A stretch of DNA of 64,000 nt from Halichoerus grypus (GCF_964656455.1 NC_135714.1:83101903-83165902); one strand, 5' to 3'. Numbered from the stretch's first letter, positions 24,997-37,324 are shown. Notes: generated by a model from the sequence alone, not told the origin. Program-made: numbers and translations.

Positions 24997-25183
24997 GGGC
25001 TCCTGGGTGCCTCAGTCATTAAGCGTCTGCCTCTGGCTCAGGTCATGATCCCAGGGTCCTGGGATCGAGTCCCACATCGGGCTCCTTGCTCAGCGGGAAG
25101 CCTGCTTCTCCCTCTCCCTCTGTCTGCTGCTCCCCCTGCTTGTGCTCTCCCTTTCTCTCTGTCAAATAAATAAAATCTTAAAA
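24997..25183 (+). mobile_element. Carnivore SINEC, sense
   Basis: GGGCTCCTGGGTGCCTCAGT, GGTCATGATCCCAGGGTCCT, GGGATCGAGTCCCACATCGG, CT-rich body and CAAATAAATAAAATCTTAAA. The flanks repeat AAAAAGAAATATATA (24982-24996 and 25184-25198). It carries a sense AATAAA. Confidence 0.95.
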
Positions 25184-25319
25184 AAAAAGAAATATATACG
25201 TATCAAGAAAAATTATAGAGGAGCTACTACAAGAAAAATCATACTTCTAAATTTTGTCATGAGCTCAGCAGTATATTTTCAAAATTGCCTGTTCCTACAT
25301 AGTTTGTTGACAGACTGTT

Positions 25320-26010
25320 TATAATTTGCTTATATGCCCACCATGTGCCAAACACTATGATAGAGACGTAATGGTGAGTAAGACAGGCATGAAGCTAAAG
25401 AATATGAGAGGTCAACTATAGGTATACTTTAGGACTATTTAGCAGAGGCTTGTTCTGTAGAGTTTCTATGCTATTTCAAGCAGTTTTATCCTCAGGCTGG
25501 CAAGCCTCAGGGAAGCAGGAAGAAAAGAGTAGGAGTCTAAAGTCATAGCCAATTGTGATTTACCTAGGTATTCAAGAACCTGTAAGATGTTTACATTATG
25601 AGTTTACATTATGTGGAAAGGTTAATAATGGGCTAGTTTTGGATAAGGAATCTGGTGAGAGTGGTAAAAACTTACTTTATTTCCCATATATATTTTAACA
25701 ATATATAACTCACAAGGTTAGACATTAAGTTAGGCTAGAAAAGGAACATAACGTGATTTCTCACTGGAGACACTCATCATATGATTGGAAAACAAGATAA
25801 TATATAAGTCATAATAGAAAGAAACAATGTACTAAACTCTATGGAATTGATTATATCAACAATAGAATTTTAGAGAAAAGCTATGTTATTTTTCAGGACG
25901 TGCTTCATAAAGGAGGTAGGATTTTACCTGGGTCTTGAATGATGTGTTCCAATAAGGAAAGAGAAAGGAAACAGGAATTCTAGGCAGGAGAAAGTGCATG
26001 GAAAGGTATG
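25320..26010 (-). repeat. L2 LINE remnant, antisense
   Basis: 'GCCCACCATGTGCCAAACAC ... GTAATGGTGAGTAAGACAGG' and, further on, 'GGACGTGCTTCATAAAGGAG ... GGTCTTGAATGATGTGTTCC ... TCTAGGCAGGAGAAAGTGCA' follow reverse L2 order. Probably two pieces of one element with unrecognised DNA between. Confidence 0.55.
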
Positions 26011-26360
26011 AGGATGGAATTATGACACAATTTTTCAAATTCCTTCAGCATTGCATTTATTTAGGTTTTTGGTAGGAGAATTGTGGAATTGGAGAGAATG
26101 GAATGGTCTCTAATTTATATGGGTTAAGAATTCTAGCTAAGTTTAAAAGTGCTTCTCAGTATCTTATTTAGGTTATAGAATGTGAATGTTAAAGTTGGAA
26201 AGGATGGAAAAGTTCTGGTCCCTTGTTTTCATAGAAAAAGAATTCTGGATGTGTTCCTGATACTGTGGATAGAGTTAAGCTTCTGCTTTTCTAACAAACT
26301 TCCAGGTAAAGCTGGTGCTTGCCAGTCTCAGATCTTTCACTGAGTATCAAATATTTAGAT

Positions 26361-26512
26361 CAGTGGTTCTCAAATTTGGTGCATATTATAATTAGCTGTG
26401 GAGCTTTTAGAACATTTGATGCCTAACCGCCACCCCCCCCCCCAGTAATGAAGAATCTGCTCTCAGTACTTTTTTAAAGTTTTCCAGGTGATTCCAGTGG
26501 GCAGCCACATTT
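26361..26512 (+). mobile_element. MER5A-like hAT-Charlie MITE
   Basis: Starts CAGTGGTTCTCAAATTTGGT, continues TAATTAGCTGTGGAGCTTTT, and reaches TTTTCCAGGTGATTCCAGTG. This is the usual MER5A order, with a poly(C) expansion in the middle (about 26431-26443). Confidence 0.65.
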
Positions 26513-26627
26513 ATCAGCCCCTTGTTTCTTCAACATATTACAGATTTCTACAGCAAAATAATTCATCTTCGTACTGATCTTTGGCATAGAGAAAATACTA
26601 TTCTCTCTTTACAAAGGTTAGAAAATT

Positions 26628-26840
26628 GGGCGCCTGGGTGGCTCAGTCGTTAAGCGTCTGCCTTCGGCTCAGGTCATGATCCCAGGGTCCTGGGATCGAG
26701 CCCCGCATCGGGCTCCCCGCTCTGCGGGAAGCCTGCTTCTCCCTCTCCCACCGCCCCCCCCCCCCCGCTTGTGTTCCCTCTCTCGCTGTGTCTCTCTCTG
26801 TCAAATAAATAAAATCTTAAAAAAAAAAAAAAAAAAAAAA
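26628..26840 (+). mobile_element. Carnivore SINEC, sense, young-looking
   Basis: Nearly canonical GGGCGCCTGGGTGGCTCAGT, CGTTAAGCGTCTGCCTTCGG, GGGATCGAGCCCCGCATCGG, a C-run (26753-26766) and CAAATAAATAAAATCTT, then more than 20 A. The flanking duplication is a perfect 17 bp, ACAAAGGTTAGAAAATT (26611-26627 and 26841-26857). CpGs are largely kept, consistent with recent insertion. Confidence 0.97.
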
Positions 26841-28921
26841 ACAAAGGTTAGAAAATTAGTAGCATATGAAAGTTTTGAACCATTACTAGAATTTAATGAT
26901 CATTACGTGTTTGGAAAAGATTTTTATAAAACAATTACATTTTTAAAAAGAAGCTAAAAATGGAAAGTTCAATATTATCTAGGTAATTCATTCAGAAACC
27001 TCATTGCTGGGTATTGTTAGATGACAGATGCTATTAAACCTGTAACAGAAGCAAACAACCCTCATAACTTCAGGCTTTCACCCCTAGTGGAAGTACAGAA
27101 TAACAAAATACAAATCACAGAACAAAAATACACAAGATAGACATGAATATGACTGAACTCATGTTTTACTTGCCTCCTTGACCTCATAATCCTGAATCAG
27201 TGTCAGCTTCAAAAAGCTGGTCTTACAGACCTTGCACCTGTATTTTCATAGTGTTCAAGTTAAACTGATGATAACATTTGAGAGGCCTTTACACACAAAG
27301 TGGAATTAATTGAGCAAGAGAATTTGAGTTGTTAAGGAAGTTCTATAGAAACATTTCTAGAGATGCACTGAGAGGTAAGTTCAGCAAACAGTGAATCGGG
27401 TATAGTTCCAGATGTCTCTCCCTGAAGACAGTTCTACAATTGTTTGGTGAAATGTTTTATTTATTAAATATTTATTATTTATTACTCTATATTTTAGCTG
27501 AAATAAATTGGAGGTTAGGACACTGTGGAGAAGATAGTCATAAGGAATTGGTAGGGTATATTTGGGTATTGACCTACCCTAAGGGTGAGCCATGGAATTA
27601 CATACCAATACCTATGGTTCTTTAAAAATATGATGCTAAATGCTATATTAATCAAAACTGTTATATCATTGTTCCATCCTCTTTTCTTTTCAAGCTGACT
27701 TTGGTAAATTCTGGGTTTAGTTCCCTGTCACTTCATTTATAATAAGTAAAATGCTATTCCATGTCATTATGCCTTGGCCATTTTCACTCCTGTCTACCAA
27801 TAAGTTTCCTCATTTGGCTTTTTTTCCCCCAGGCAAGCAGCGTTGGGGTGCAGGATTATAGAGATAAGATAGAAATTATATAAGAAACCATATCTACTTT
27901 ACTGTTCTCTTACCCTATAATGCTTTATCATTGATTTAAAAATAATGTTTCCATTGATAAGAATTTTCCATAGGAAAAAATTCTCCCTAGGAGTAGAATA
28001 ATAAAAGGTTTCTAAAAGAACTTGATTATGTTTGTGGAATGTAGGACTTTTGAACACAATAGTCATAGAAATAATTCATGAACAACTTTCCAGTGTGTGA
28101 ATCACTGGGGACTGTGAAATCAATACAGGGTATTTTAACAGGCAGTTTTCTACTGATACACAAGATACTAGAATAAGGAATATCAGAGTACATTCCTTAA
28201 AGTAAGCATGAGTGTGATTTTTGAGCAAATTCTGTTTTGGTTGTTGATTTATGTATAAATGGTATAGGCCACTGTGAACTCGGTTTGAAGGTAAGAGCTC
28301 AGTTGCCAGACACCACTGCCTTAATTAGCCCCTCTGCAGCTCTCCCCTGTTCCGAGTTTCAAGCCCTCTTCTGCAGAGTCTTGGAAAAGTCTTGCAGCAC
28401 ATACATGAATTTCCCCAACTTCAGAACCCTTCCAAAGACTGGGGTAATGAAGAGAATCTCCGATCATGGGTAGGAAAAAAATAAAAAGCTTGGCTTGTTT
28501 TTAAAAGAGGCTACGCAGTGGCTGGTTCAATCACCAATGGCAGTTATTGCTCATGAAAAAGGAAACTAGGTTACTTTGAGGCAGATTATTTACCTTCACC
28601 CAGGAAAGAGTACTGGCTTAATTGAGCCCATCCCAGTTTTTAGTTTATGTCAAAACGTATGCATTTACAACAAGTAGCAATATCTTAATCTAACAGAAGA
28701 CAGTATACACTCACTAGTGACAACTGAAAGTATTAACTAGGAATATATTATCTCCATATACATCTACAAAATGTAGAGCATATAACTGAATATTTAGTAC
28801 CATTGTAGTAGTCACTGTAGCTTTAAGATTTGTCTTAAATTTGTATTATGTCTAGGTTCACAGAAAATAGCTCATTTACCAAGTAGAGGAGAACCAAATC
28901 CTCTTGGGTTGTCTCTTTTTA

Positions 28922-29170
28922 TATCATCAAATAATTTAAACATGCAGAAAAATATAGGGAACAATACAAAAAACACCCTTGTATCCATCACCTAGCTTTG
29001 CCAGATCTTAACATTTTGTCACATTTGCTTCAGATCTATTATTATAGCTCTATATGGAAAGAGGAGTTTCTGCAATCTTTTATTCTTTATAAACTTTATA
29101 TATACAGTTGAATTTTTCTACATTTCCCTCTTTGATTCCACACACTTGAAAAGGAACTACTTTAATTAAA
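28922..29170 (-). mobile_element. Old L1M/HAL1-type fragment (left half)
   Basis: 'AAACATGCAGAAAAATATAG ... ATCCATCACCTAGCTTTGCC ... AACATTTTGTCACATTTGCT' is a familiar ancient LINE block, antisense. The younger L1 at 29185-30385 separates it from its continuation. Confidence 0.5.
29040..29075 (+). repeat. 36-bp exact direct repeat, copy 1
   Basis: Starts TATTATAGCTCTATATGG and ends GAGTTTCTGCAA; identical to 31834-31869. Confidence 0.95.
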
Positions 29171-29184
29171 TTTCTTTTTTTAAA

Positions 29185-30385
29185 ATTTTTTTATTGTTAT
29201 GTTAATCCCCATACATTACATCATTAGTTTTAGATGTAGTGTTCCATGATTCATTGTTTGTGCATAACACCCAGTGCTCCATGCAGAACGTGCCCTCCTC
29301 AATACCCATCACGAGACTAACCCATCCTCCCACCCCCCTCCCCTCTAGAACCCTCAGTTTGTTTTTCAGAGTCCATCGTCTCTCATGGTTCGTCTACCCC
29401 TCCAATTTCCCCCCCTTCATTCTTCCCCTCCTGCTACCTTCTTCTTTTTTTTTTTCTTAACATATATTGCATTATCTGTTTCAGAGGTACAGATCTGAGA
29501 TTCAACAGTCTTGCACAATTCACAGCGCTTACCAGAGCACATACCCTCCCCAGTGTCTATCACCCAGTCACCCCATTCCTCCCACCCCACCCCCCACTCC
29601 AGCAACCCTCAGTTTGTTTCCTGAGATTAAGAATTCCTCATATCAGTGAGGTCATATGATACATGTCTTTCTCTGTTTGACTTATTTCGCTCAGCATAAT
29701 ACCCTCCAGTTCCATCCACGTTGTTGCAAATGGCAAGATCTCATTCCTTTTGATGGCTGCATAATATTCCATTGTATATATATATACCACATCTTCTTTA
29801 GCCATTCATCTGTCGATGGACATCTTGGCTCTTTCCACAGTTTGGCTATTGTGGACATTGCTGCTATAAACATCGGGGTGCACGTACCCTTTCGGATCCC
29901 TACTTTTGTATCTTTGGGGTAAATACCCAGTAGTGCAATTGCTGGATCATATGGTAGCTCTATTCTCAACTTTTTGAGGAACCTCCATACTGTTTTCCAG
30001 AGTGGCTGCACCAGCTTGCATTCCCACCAACAGTGTAGGAGGGTTCCCCTCTCTCCGCATCCCTGCCAACATCTGTCATTTCCTGACTTGTTAATTTTAG
30101 CCATTCTGACTGGTGTGAGGTGGTATCTCATTGAGGTTTTGATTTGGATTTCCCTGATGCCGAGCGATATTGAACACTTTTTCATGTGTCTGTTGGCCAT
30201 TTGGATGTCTTCTTTGGAAAAATGTCTGTTCATGTCTTCTGCCCATTTCTTGATTGGATTCTTTGTTCTTTGGGTGTTGAGTTTGATGAGTTCTTTATAG
30301 ATTTTGGATACTAGCCCTTTATCTGATATGTCATTTGCAAATATCTTCTCCCATTCTGTTGGTTGTCTTTTGGTTTTGTTGACTG
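29185..30385 (-). mobile_element. 5'-truncated L1, antisense, nested in older LINE
   Basis: Flanked by the perfect 14-bp repeat TTTCTTTTTTTAAA (29171-29184 and 30386-30399). Contains the 3' UTR (about 29185-29690) and the C-terminal part of ORF2. The 3' UTR has an internal duplication: AACCCTCAGTTTGTTT recurs at 29349 and 29604, each after a C-rich tract, making an extra block of about 255 bp that the full-length copy at 33133 lacks. Confidence 0.9.
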
Positions 30386-30394
30386 TTTCTTTTT
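29691..30394 (-). pseudogene. L1 ORF2 C-terminal fragment
   Basis: Reverse-strand frame with [18 protein letters not shown] near its start, then the cysteine-rich C-terminal block ([18 protein letters not shown]), [15 protein letters not shown] and a Trp-rich tail. This is the region after the reverse transcriptase in ORF2p. Endonuclease and reverse transcriptase are missing, so it cannot support retrotransposition. The open frame extends about 22 residues to 30461, but those are host flank, not L1. Confidence 0.85.
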
Positions 30395-30439
30395 TTAAAT
30401 TAAGCTTCTTGATGATCATTCCCGTGCAGTTCATCTTTT

Positions 30440-31830
30440 TTATACATACGTTTGTTTCCATAGTTTACATATACTGTTGTACGATTTTGTGTATTTCATG
30501 TAAATGATAACCACATTTTTTTTCCTTCAACTTACCATTTTTTGCCCAATATAATTTTTTTCTATTTATACATATATATGTAGATCTAGGTCATTTATTT
30601 GAAATATTTTATAGCATTGTATTGTTTGATTATATCCCAATATGTATCTGTTTCCTATTAATAGATAATAATGTTTCCAAATTATTTATCATTGAAATTA
30701 ATGCTGCAGTCAACATTCTTACATATGATTTCCTATGCATATGTGTGATAATTTCTCAGGAGACAAAATTACCACTAGAATTTCTGAGTTAAACAGGTAT
30801 GTACTTATTCTATAGTGGCAGATATTTGCAAATTTCTGTGGAAAATATTTGTACCAATTTATAATTCCACGAGCAGTGTTGTGCCATTGCTCCACATCTT
30901 TTCTATATTAAGAATTGTGAGGGAGTTTATTTTTGCCATCTGACAGGTGTGAAATGATATCTCAGTCTTTAATTAATATTGTTATTAATATAGTGGTGAA
31001 TCTTTTCTTTTGTTTATTTACAATTTTCTTTTTCTTCAGTGAATTTCCATTTAATAGACTTCATGTATTTCTATTGGTTGCTATCTTTTTCTTATTGAAT
31101 TTGAGATTTTTTCTTTTTCAGTTTATATTCTTTATAGTAGCTATTTGCTAGTTTTATACATTGCAAATATCTACTTAATTGGTTGCTTGTTTTTTAGTTT
31201 ATATGGTATTTTATGTAGGCATATAATTAAGTTCATTATAAAATTGGTATCTATTAGAACTCATCCCCACCTCATTCTTAAAATTATCTTTGCTCTTCTT
31301 CCTCCTTTATTTGTCCTTTGATATTTAGGATCAGCTCGTCATATTCTATTAAAAACTCTAATAAAGGGGTCAGTTAGGTGGCTGCCTTTGGCTCAGGTCA
31401 TGATTCCATGGTCCTGGGATCAAGCCCCACATGGGGCTCTCGCTCAGTGGGGAGTCAGCTTCTCCCTCTGCCCCTCCCTCCACTCATGGTCTTCCTCGCT
31501 CTCTCTTTCTCTCAAATAAATAAATAAAATCTTTAAAAAAACTCTAATAAAATTGAAATAAAGTTATAGATTAATTTGATAAAAATTGCCACTTTTATCA
31601 TACTTAACTCTCTCTGACCATAAGCTGATAGTTTATTTATTTGGGTCTTTTTATTATATCTTTCAAAAAATATTATATTTTTATAAAATTCTTAAAAACT
31701 TTTGTTAGATTTATTTCTGATTATTTTATGGCTTGACACCAACAAAATTATTGCTTTAAAATTATGATTTTTAATTATTTTTGACTGTTCCTTTCCTTGA
31801 TACCTATGGGATTGAGCCATGAATCTTATA
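30440..31830 (-). mobile_element. Old L1M/HAL1-type LINE (right half)
   Basis: 'ATTAATGCTGCAGTCAACAT', 'ATAATTCCACGAGCAGTGTT', 'GCCATCTGACAGGTGTGAAA' and 'TTTGTTAGATTTATTTCTGA' follow reverse LINE ORF2 order but are strongly decayed. The SINE at 31366 splits it. With 28922-29170 it forms one old element cut by two younger insertions. Confidence 0.5.
31366..31536 (+). mobile_element. Carnivore SINEC, sense, 5'-altered
   Basis: GGGGTCAGTTAGGTGGCTGC (head shortened), GGCTCAGGTCATGATTCCAT, GGGATCAAGCCCCACATGGG, CT body, CAAATAAATAAATAAAATCT. Flank duplication AAAAACTCTAATAAA at 31351-31365 and 31537-31551. Confidence 0.92.
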
Positions 31831-31833
31831 ACA

Positions 31834-31869
31834 TATTATAGCTCTATATGGAAAGAGGAGTTTCTGCAA
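31834..31869 (+). repeat. 36-bp exact direct repeat, copy 2
   Basis: Identical to 29040-29075, 2.8 kb upstream, while the bases outside both ends disagree. Confidence 0.95.
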
Positions 31870-32016
31870 ATGAGGAATTACTATTCTTACTCCCTGAAAA
31901 GAAAATTAGGAATAGGTAGAATCAATATCAGGGATATTTTACAAAAACATTTTAAATTAAATATCTTCCCAAAATATAAATTTTGTAAAACATGAAGTTG
32001 TATGGACCTTTTCAGT

Positions 32017-32225
32017 TTTCTTTTTTAAAATTTAATTATTTTATTTGAGCATAGTTGACACACAATGTCACATTAGTTTCAGGTGTACAACATAATGATT
32101 CAACAAGTTTGTACATTATGCTGTGTTCACAAGTGTAGCTACCATCTGTCTGGATACATTGCTATTACAATACACTGACTATATTCCTTATGCTATGCCA
32201 TATTCATTCCATAACTTGGAAACTT
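32017..32225 (-). mobile_element. Older L1 3' end, antisense
   Basis: 'ATTTGAGCATAGTTGACACA', 'CACATTAGTTTCAGGTGTAC', 'GTACATTATGCTGTGTTCAC' and 'AGTGTAGCTACCATCTGTC' are the standard antisense 3' end of an older mammalian L1. Non-coding. Confidence 0.75.
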
Positions 32226-33418
32226 CTATTCATTTTCATTTTAAATCACTTGAGAAGAAAATCAAAAGCAATGAAAAAAATCAGTCTGAAAGGAAAATAA
32301 ATGGTCAAGATTATTCCTTATTCTGGGATAAGAAGTAATAGATGGTAGGGAAAAAAAATACAGTCATGTAAACTCATTTTAAATTAGTTACGAACACATC
32401 ACTGTTTAGTAAATACACTAAATTAGGGACAGATTTACACATAACACACTATCAAAACATGAAGTGTTTGAGTAAATTGGAGATTTGGTATGTAAATTGA
32501 CTGTAAAATTACAGATTTTTCCACTTCATTTTCTTGGTAACTCAATCTACAGGTATATAGATTTTCACATCTTCTACCAAGGACATTCTTTAGCATATTC
32601 TCAAGTTAATTTCATGAACTGATGTTTCACTTTGTATCAAATAATCATAAAATAAAACAACCACTTTGAATCCTTTAAAATGTTTTCCATTTGAATAACC
32701 AAAAAAAAAGAGTTATTCCTTTAGTATTATACTACTGGTATTCACTTTTACAGTGTTTCTTTGAAGATTCTATATTTCTCCTGGTGAGAAGTTTGAAAAG
32801 GTATACTTATAAGCATCATAACTGTGATTGGAGAATGTACATTTTTTTGAAAGCAAAAAAGGTAATGTTTATACCTGGGCCAAAATTTGGCCTTCCCCAC
32901 ACATGAATTATTCCCCAGACAAGGAAGTACCTCTGGCCTTGAGTCCACAGAGAGCATAGGTAAGAAAGAACGGTATGTCCTACAGAATCAAGAAAGCTCC
33001 CTGGCCTCAGGTTATATCCTAACATTGTGAAGATAGGCAATATGCTATGTGGAGTCCAGCAACCATTTATGAATGGTCAGCCCTTCACATTTCAACAACA
33101 TTTGTAATTCTTTCCTCGTTATGCCCATTTCCTTTTTTTTTTTTTAATTTTATTATGTTATGTTAGTAACCATACAATACATCATTAGTTTTTGATGTGG
33201 TGATCCACGATCCATTGTTTTCGTGTAACACCCAGTGCTCCATGCAGTACGTGCCCTCCTTAATACCCATCAATGGGCTAACCAATCCCTCCTCCCCGCT
33301 CCCCTCTAAAACCCTGTTTGTTTCTCAGAGTCCATAGTCTCTCATAGTTCATCTCTCCCTCCAGTTCCCCCCCCACTCATTTTTCCCTTCCTTCTCCTAG
33401 TGTCCTCCATGCTATTCC

Positions 33419-36400
33419 TTATGTTCCACAAATAAGTGAAACCATATGATAATTGACTTTCTCTGCTTGACTTATTTCACTTAGCATAATCTCCTCCAGT
33501 CCCATCCATGTTGATGTAAAAGTTGGGTATTCATCCTTTCTGATGGCTGAGTAATATTCCATTGTATATATGGACCACATCTTCTTTATCCATTCGTCTG
33601 TTGAAGGGCATCTCAGCTCTTTCCACAGTTTGGCTATTGAGGACATTGCTGCTATGAACATTGGGGTGCATATGGCCCTTCTTTTCACTACATCTGTGTC
33701 TTTGGGGTAAATACCCAGTAGTGCAATTGCTGGGTCATAGGGTAGCTCTATTTTTAAATTTTTGAGGAACCTCCACACTGTTTTCCGAAGTGGCTGTACC
33801 AACTTGCATTCCCACCAACAGTGTAAGAGGGTTCCCCTTTCTCCACAACCTCTCCAACATTTGTTATTTCTTTCCCTGTCCATTTTTGCCATTCTAACTG
33901 GTGTAAAGTGGTATCTCGATGTGGTTTTGATTTGGATTTCTCTGATAGCTAATGATGATGAACATTTTTTCATGTGTCTGTTAGCCATTTGTATGTCTTC
34001 TTCAGAGAAGTGTCTTTTCATATCTTCTGCCCACTTTTTGACTTGATTATTTGTTTTCTGGGTGTTAAGTTTGAGAAGTTCTTTATAGATCTTGTATACC
34101 AGCCCTTTATCTGTAGTGTCATTTGCAAATATCTTCTCCCATTCTGCAGGTTGCCTCTTTGTTTTGTTGACTGTTTCCTTTGCTGTGCAGAGCTTTTTAT
34201 CTTGATGAAGTCCCAAAAGTTCATTTTTGCTTTTGTTTCACTAGCTTTTGGAGATTTATCTTGAAAGAAGTTGCTGTGGGCGATGTCAGAGAGGTAAGTT
34301 ACTGCCTGTGTTCTCCTCTAGGATTTTGATGGATTCCTGTCTCACATTGAGGTCTTTCATCCACTTTGAGTTTATCTTTGTGAATGGTGTTAGAGAATGG
34401 TCGAGTTTCATTCTTCTGCATGTGGCTGTCCAATTTTCCCAGCACCATTTATTGAAGAGACTGTCTTTTTTCCATTGCATGTTTTTTCCTGCTTTGTCAA
34501 AGATTATTTGACCATAGAGTTGAGGGTTCATATCTGGGTTCTTTATTCTGTTCCATTGGTCTGTATGTCTGTTTTTGTGCCAGTACCATTGCTGTCTTGG
34601 TGATCACTGCTTTGTAATATAGCTTGAAATCAGGCAACGTGATGCCCCCAGCTTTGTTTTTCTTTTTCAACATTTCCTTGGCGATTCGGGGTCTTTTCTG
34701 ATTCCATACAAATTTTAGGATTGTTTGTTCCAGCACTTTGAAAAATGTCTTTGGAATTTTGATCAGGATGGCATTGAAGGTATAGATTGCTCTGGGTAGC
34801 ATAGATATTTTAACAATGTTTATTCTTCCAGTCCATGAGCATGGAATATTTTTCCATTTTTTTGTGTCTTCTTCAATTTCTTTCATGAGTGTTCTGTAGT
34901 TCCTAGAGTATAGATCCTTTACCTCTTTGGTTAGGTTTATTCCGAGGTATCTTATGGTTTTTGGTGCTATGGTAAATGGAATCGTTTCTTTAATTTCTCT
35001 TTCTACAGTTGCGTTGTTAGTGTATAAGAAAGCAACTGATTTCTGTGCATTGATTTTGTATCCTGCCACATTACTGAATTGCTGGATGAGTTCTAGTAAT
35101 TTGGGGGTGGAGTCTTTTGGGTTTTCCACATAAAGTATCATGTCATCTGCGAAAAGAGAGAGTTTGACTTCTTCTTTGCCAATTTAAATATACTTTATTT
35201 CTTTTTGTTGTCTGATTGCTGTTGCTAGGACTTCTAGTACTATGTTGAACAATAGTGGCAAGAGTGGGCATCCTTGACGTGTTCCTGATCTTAAGGGAAA
35301 AGCTCTCAGCCTTTCCCCATTGAGGATGATATTCGCTGTGGGTTTTTCATAGATGGCTTTTATGAACTTGAGGAATGTTCCCTCTATCCCTATACTCTGA
35401 AGAGTTTTAATCAGGAAAGGATGTTGTATTTTGTCAAATGCTTTTTCTGCATCAATTGAGAGGACCATATGGTTCTTCTCCCTCCTCTTATTAATGTGTT
35501 CTATCACATTGATTGATTTGCGAATGTTGAACCACCCTTGCATCCCGGGGATAAATCCCACTTGGTCGTGGTGGATGATCCTTTTAATGTATTGTTGGAT
35601 CCCATTAGCTAGGATTTTGTTGAGGATTTTGGCATCCATATTTATCAGGGATATCGGTCTAAAATTCTCCTTTTTGATGGGGTCTTTGCCTGGTTTGGGG
35701 ATTAAGGTAATGCTGGCCTCATAGAAAGAGTTTGGAAGTTTTCCTTCTGTTTCTATTTTTTGAAACAGCTTCAGTAGAATAGGTATTATTTCTTCTTTGA
35801 ATGTTTGGTAGAATTCCCCAGGGAATCCATCAGGCCCTGGACTCTTGTTTTTTGGGAGGTTTTTGATCACTGCTTCAATCTCGTTACTGGTTATTAGCCT
35901 ATTCAGGTTGTCAATTTCTTCCTGTTTCAGTCTTGGCAGCTTATAGGTTTCCAGGAAGCCCTCCACTTCATCCAGATTGTTCAGTTTATTGGCATATAGT
36001 TGTTGATAGTAATTTCTAATAATTGTTTCTATTTCCTTGGTGTTAGTCGTGATCTCTCCCTTTTCACTCATAATTTTATTAATTTGGGTCCTTTCTCTTT
36101 TCTTTTGGATAAGTCTGGCCAGTGGTTTATCGATCTTATTAATTCTTTGAAAGAACCAACTTCTAGTTTTGTTGATCTGATCTACTGTGTTTCTGGTTTC
36201 TAATTCATTGATTTCTGCTCTAATTTTAATCATTTCTCTTCTAATGTGTGGCTTAGGCATTGTTTGTTGCTTTTTCTCTAGTTCTTTAAGGTGTAGAGTT
36301 AGTTCGTGAATTCGGGATTTTTCTATTTTTTTGAGTGAGGCTTGGATGGCTATGTATTTCCCCCTTAGGACCGCCTTGCAGTATCCCATAGGTTTTGGAC

Positions 36401-37220
36401 CAATGTGTTTTCGTTCTCATTGATTTCCATGAATTGTTTAAGTTCTTCTTTGATTTCCTGGTTGACCCAAACATTCTTGAGCAGAGTGGTCTTTAGCTTC
36501 CAAGTGTTTGAATTTCCGCCAAATTTTTTCTTGTGATTGAGTTCCAGTTTTAAAGCATTGTGGTCTGAGAATATGCAGGAAATAATCTCAATCTTTTGGT
36601 GTCAGTTGAGACCTGATTTGTGACCCAGTGTGTGATCTATCTGGAGAAAGTTCCATGTGCGCTCGAGAAGAATGAGTATTCTGTTGTTTTAGGGTGGAAT
36701 GTTCTATAAATATCTATGAGGTCCATCTGGTCCAGTGTATCATTCAAAACTCTTGTTTCCTTGTTGATTTTTTGCTTAGATGATCTGTCCATTGCTGAGT
36801 GGAGTATTGAGGTCTCCTACAATTAACGTATTGTTATCAATATGACTCTTTATTTTGGTTAACAGTTGGCTTATGTAGATGGCTGCTCCCATGTTGGGGG
36901 CATAGATATTTACAATTGTTAGATCTTCTTGTTGGATAGACCCTTTAAGAATGATATAGTGTCCTTCTGTGTCTCTAATTACAGACTTTAGTTTAAAATC
37001 TAATTTATCTGATATAAGAATTGCTACCCCAGCTTTCTTTTGAGGTCCGCTAGCATGGAAGATGGATCTCCATCCCTTCACTTTCAGTCTGGATGTATCT
37101 TTAGGTTCAAAATGAGTCTCTTGTAGGCAGCATATGGATGGGTCCTGTCTTTTTATCCAGTCTGCAACCCTGTGCCGTTTTATGGGAGCATTTAGGCCAT
37201 TCACGTTGAGAGTGATTACT
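33419..37220 (-). pseudogene. L1 ORF2 (endonuclease/reverse transcriptase), disrupted
   Basis: Remnants in order on the - strand: endonuclease start (NGLNAPIKRHR; ICCLQETHF; VGDLNTPLS) at 37204-36776, which frameshifts near 36790; a further break near 36640; reverse transcriptase at 36389-35184 ([35 protein letters not shown]) ended by an in-frame TAA at 35184-35186; the catalytic FADD box just after that stop, frame resuming at 35141; a frameshift near 34500; another break near 34285; and the cysteine-rich C-terminus at 34216-33419. With these lesions no complete ORF2p can be made. The protein normally nicks DNA and reverse-transcribes L1 RNA. Confidence 0.9.
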
Positions 37221-37324
37221 GAAAGATATTAATTAATTGTCATCGTGTTGCCTGTGAAGACATTGTTTTTATAGATTGTCCCTGTAAATTTCTGTTGTAT
37301 ATCACTCTTGGGGTCTTTCTCCTT

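Noticed and set aside
28237..28473. 78-codon open frame with mixed composition
   Set aside because: No motif, no match to any BANK1 exon, and no canonical acceptor/donor pair in phase.
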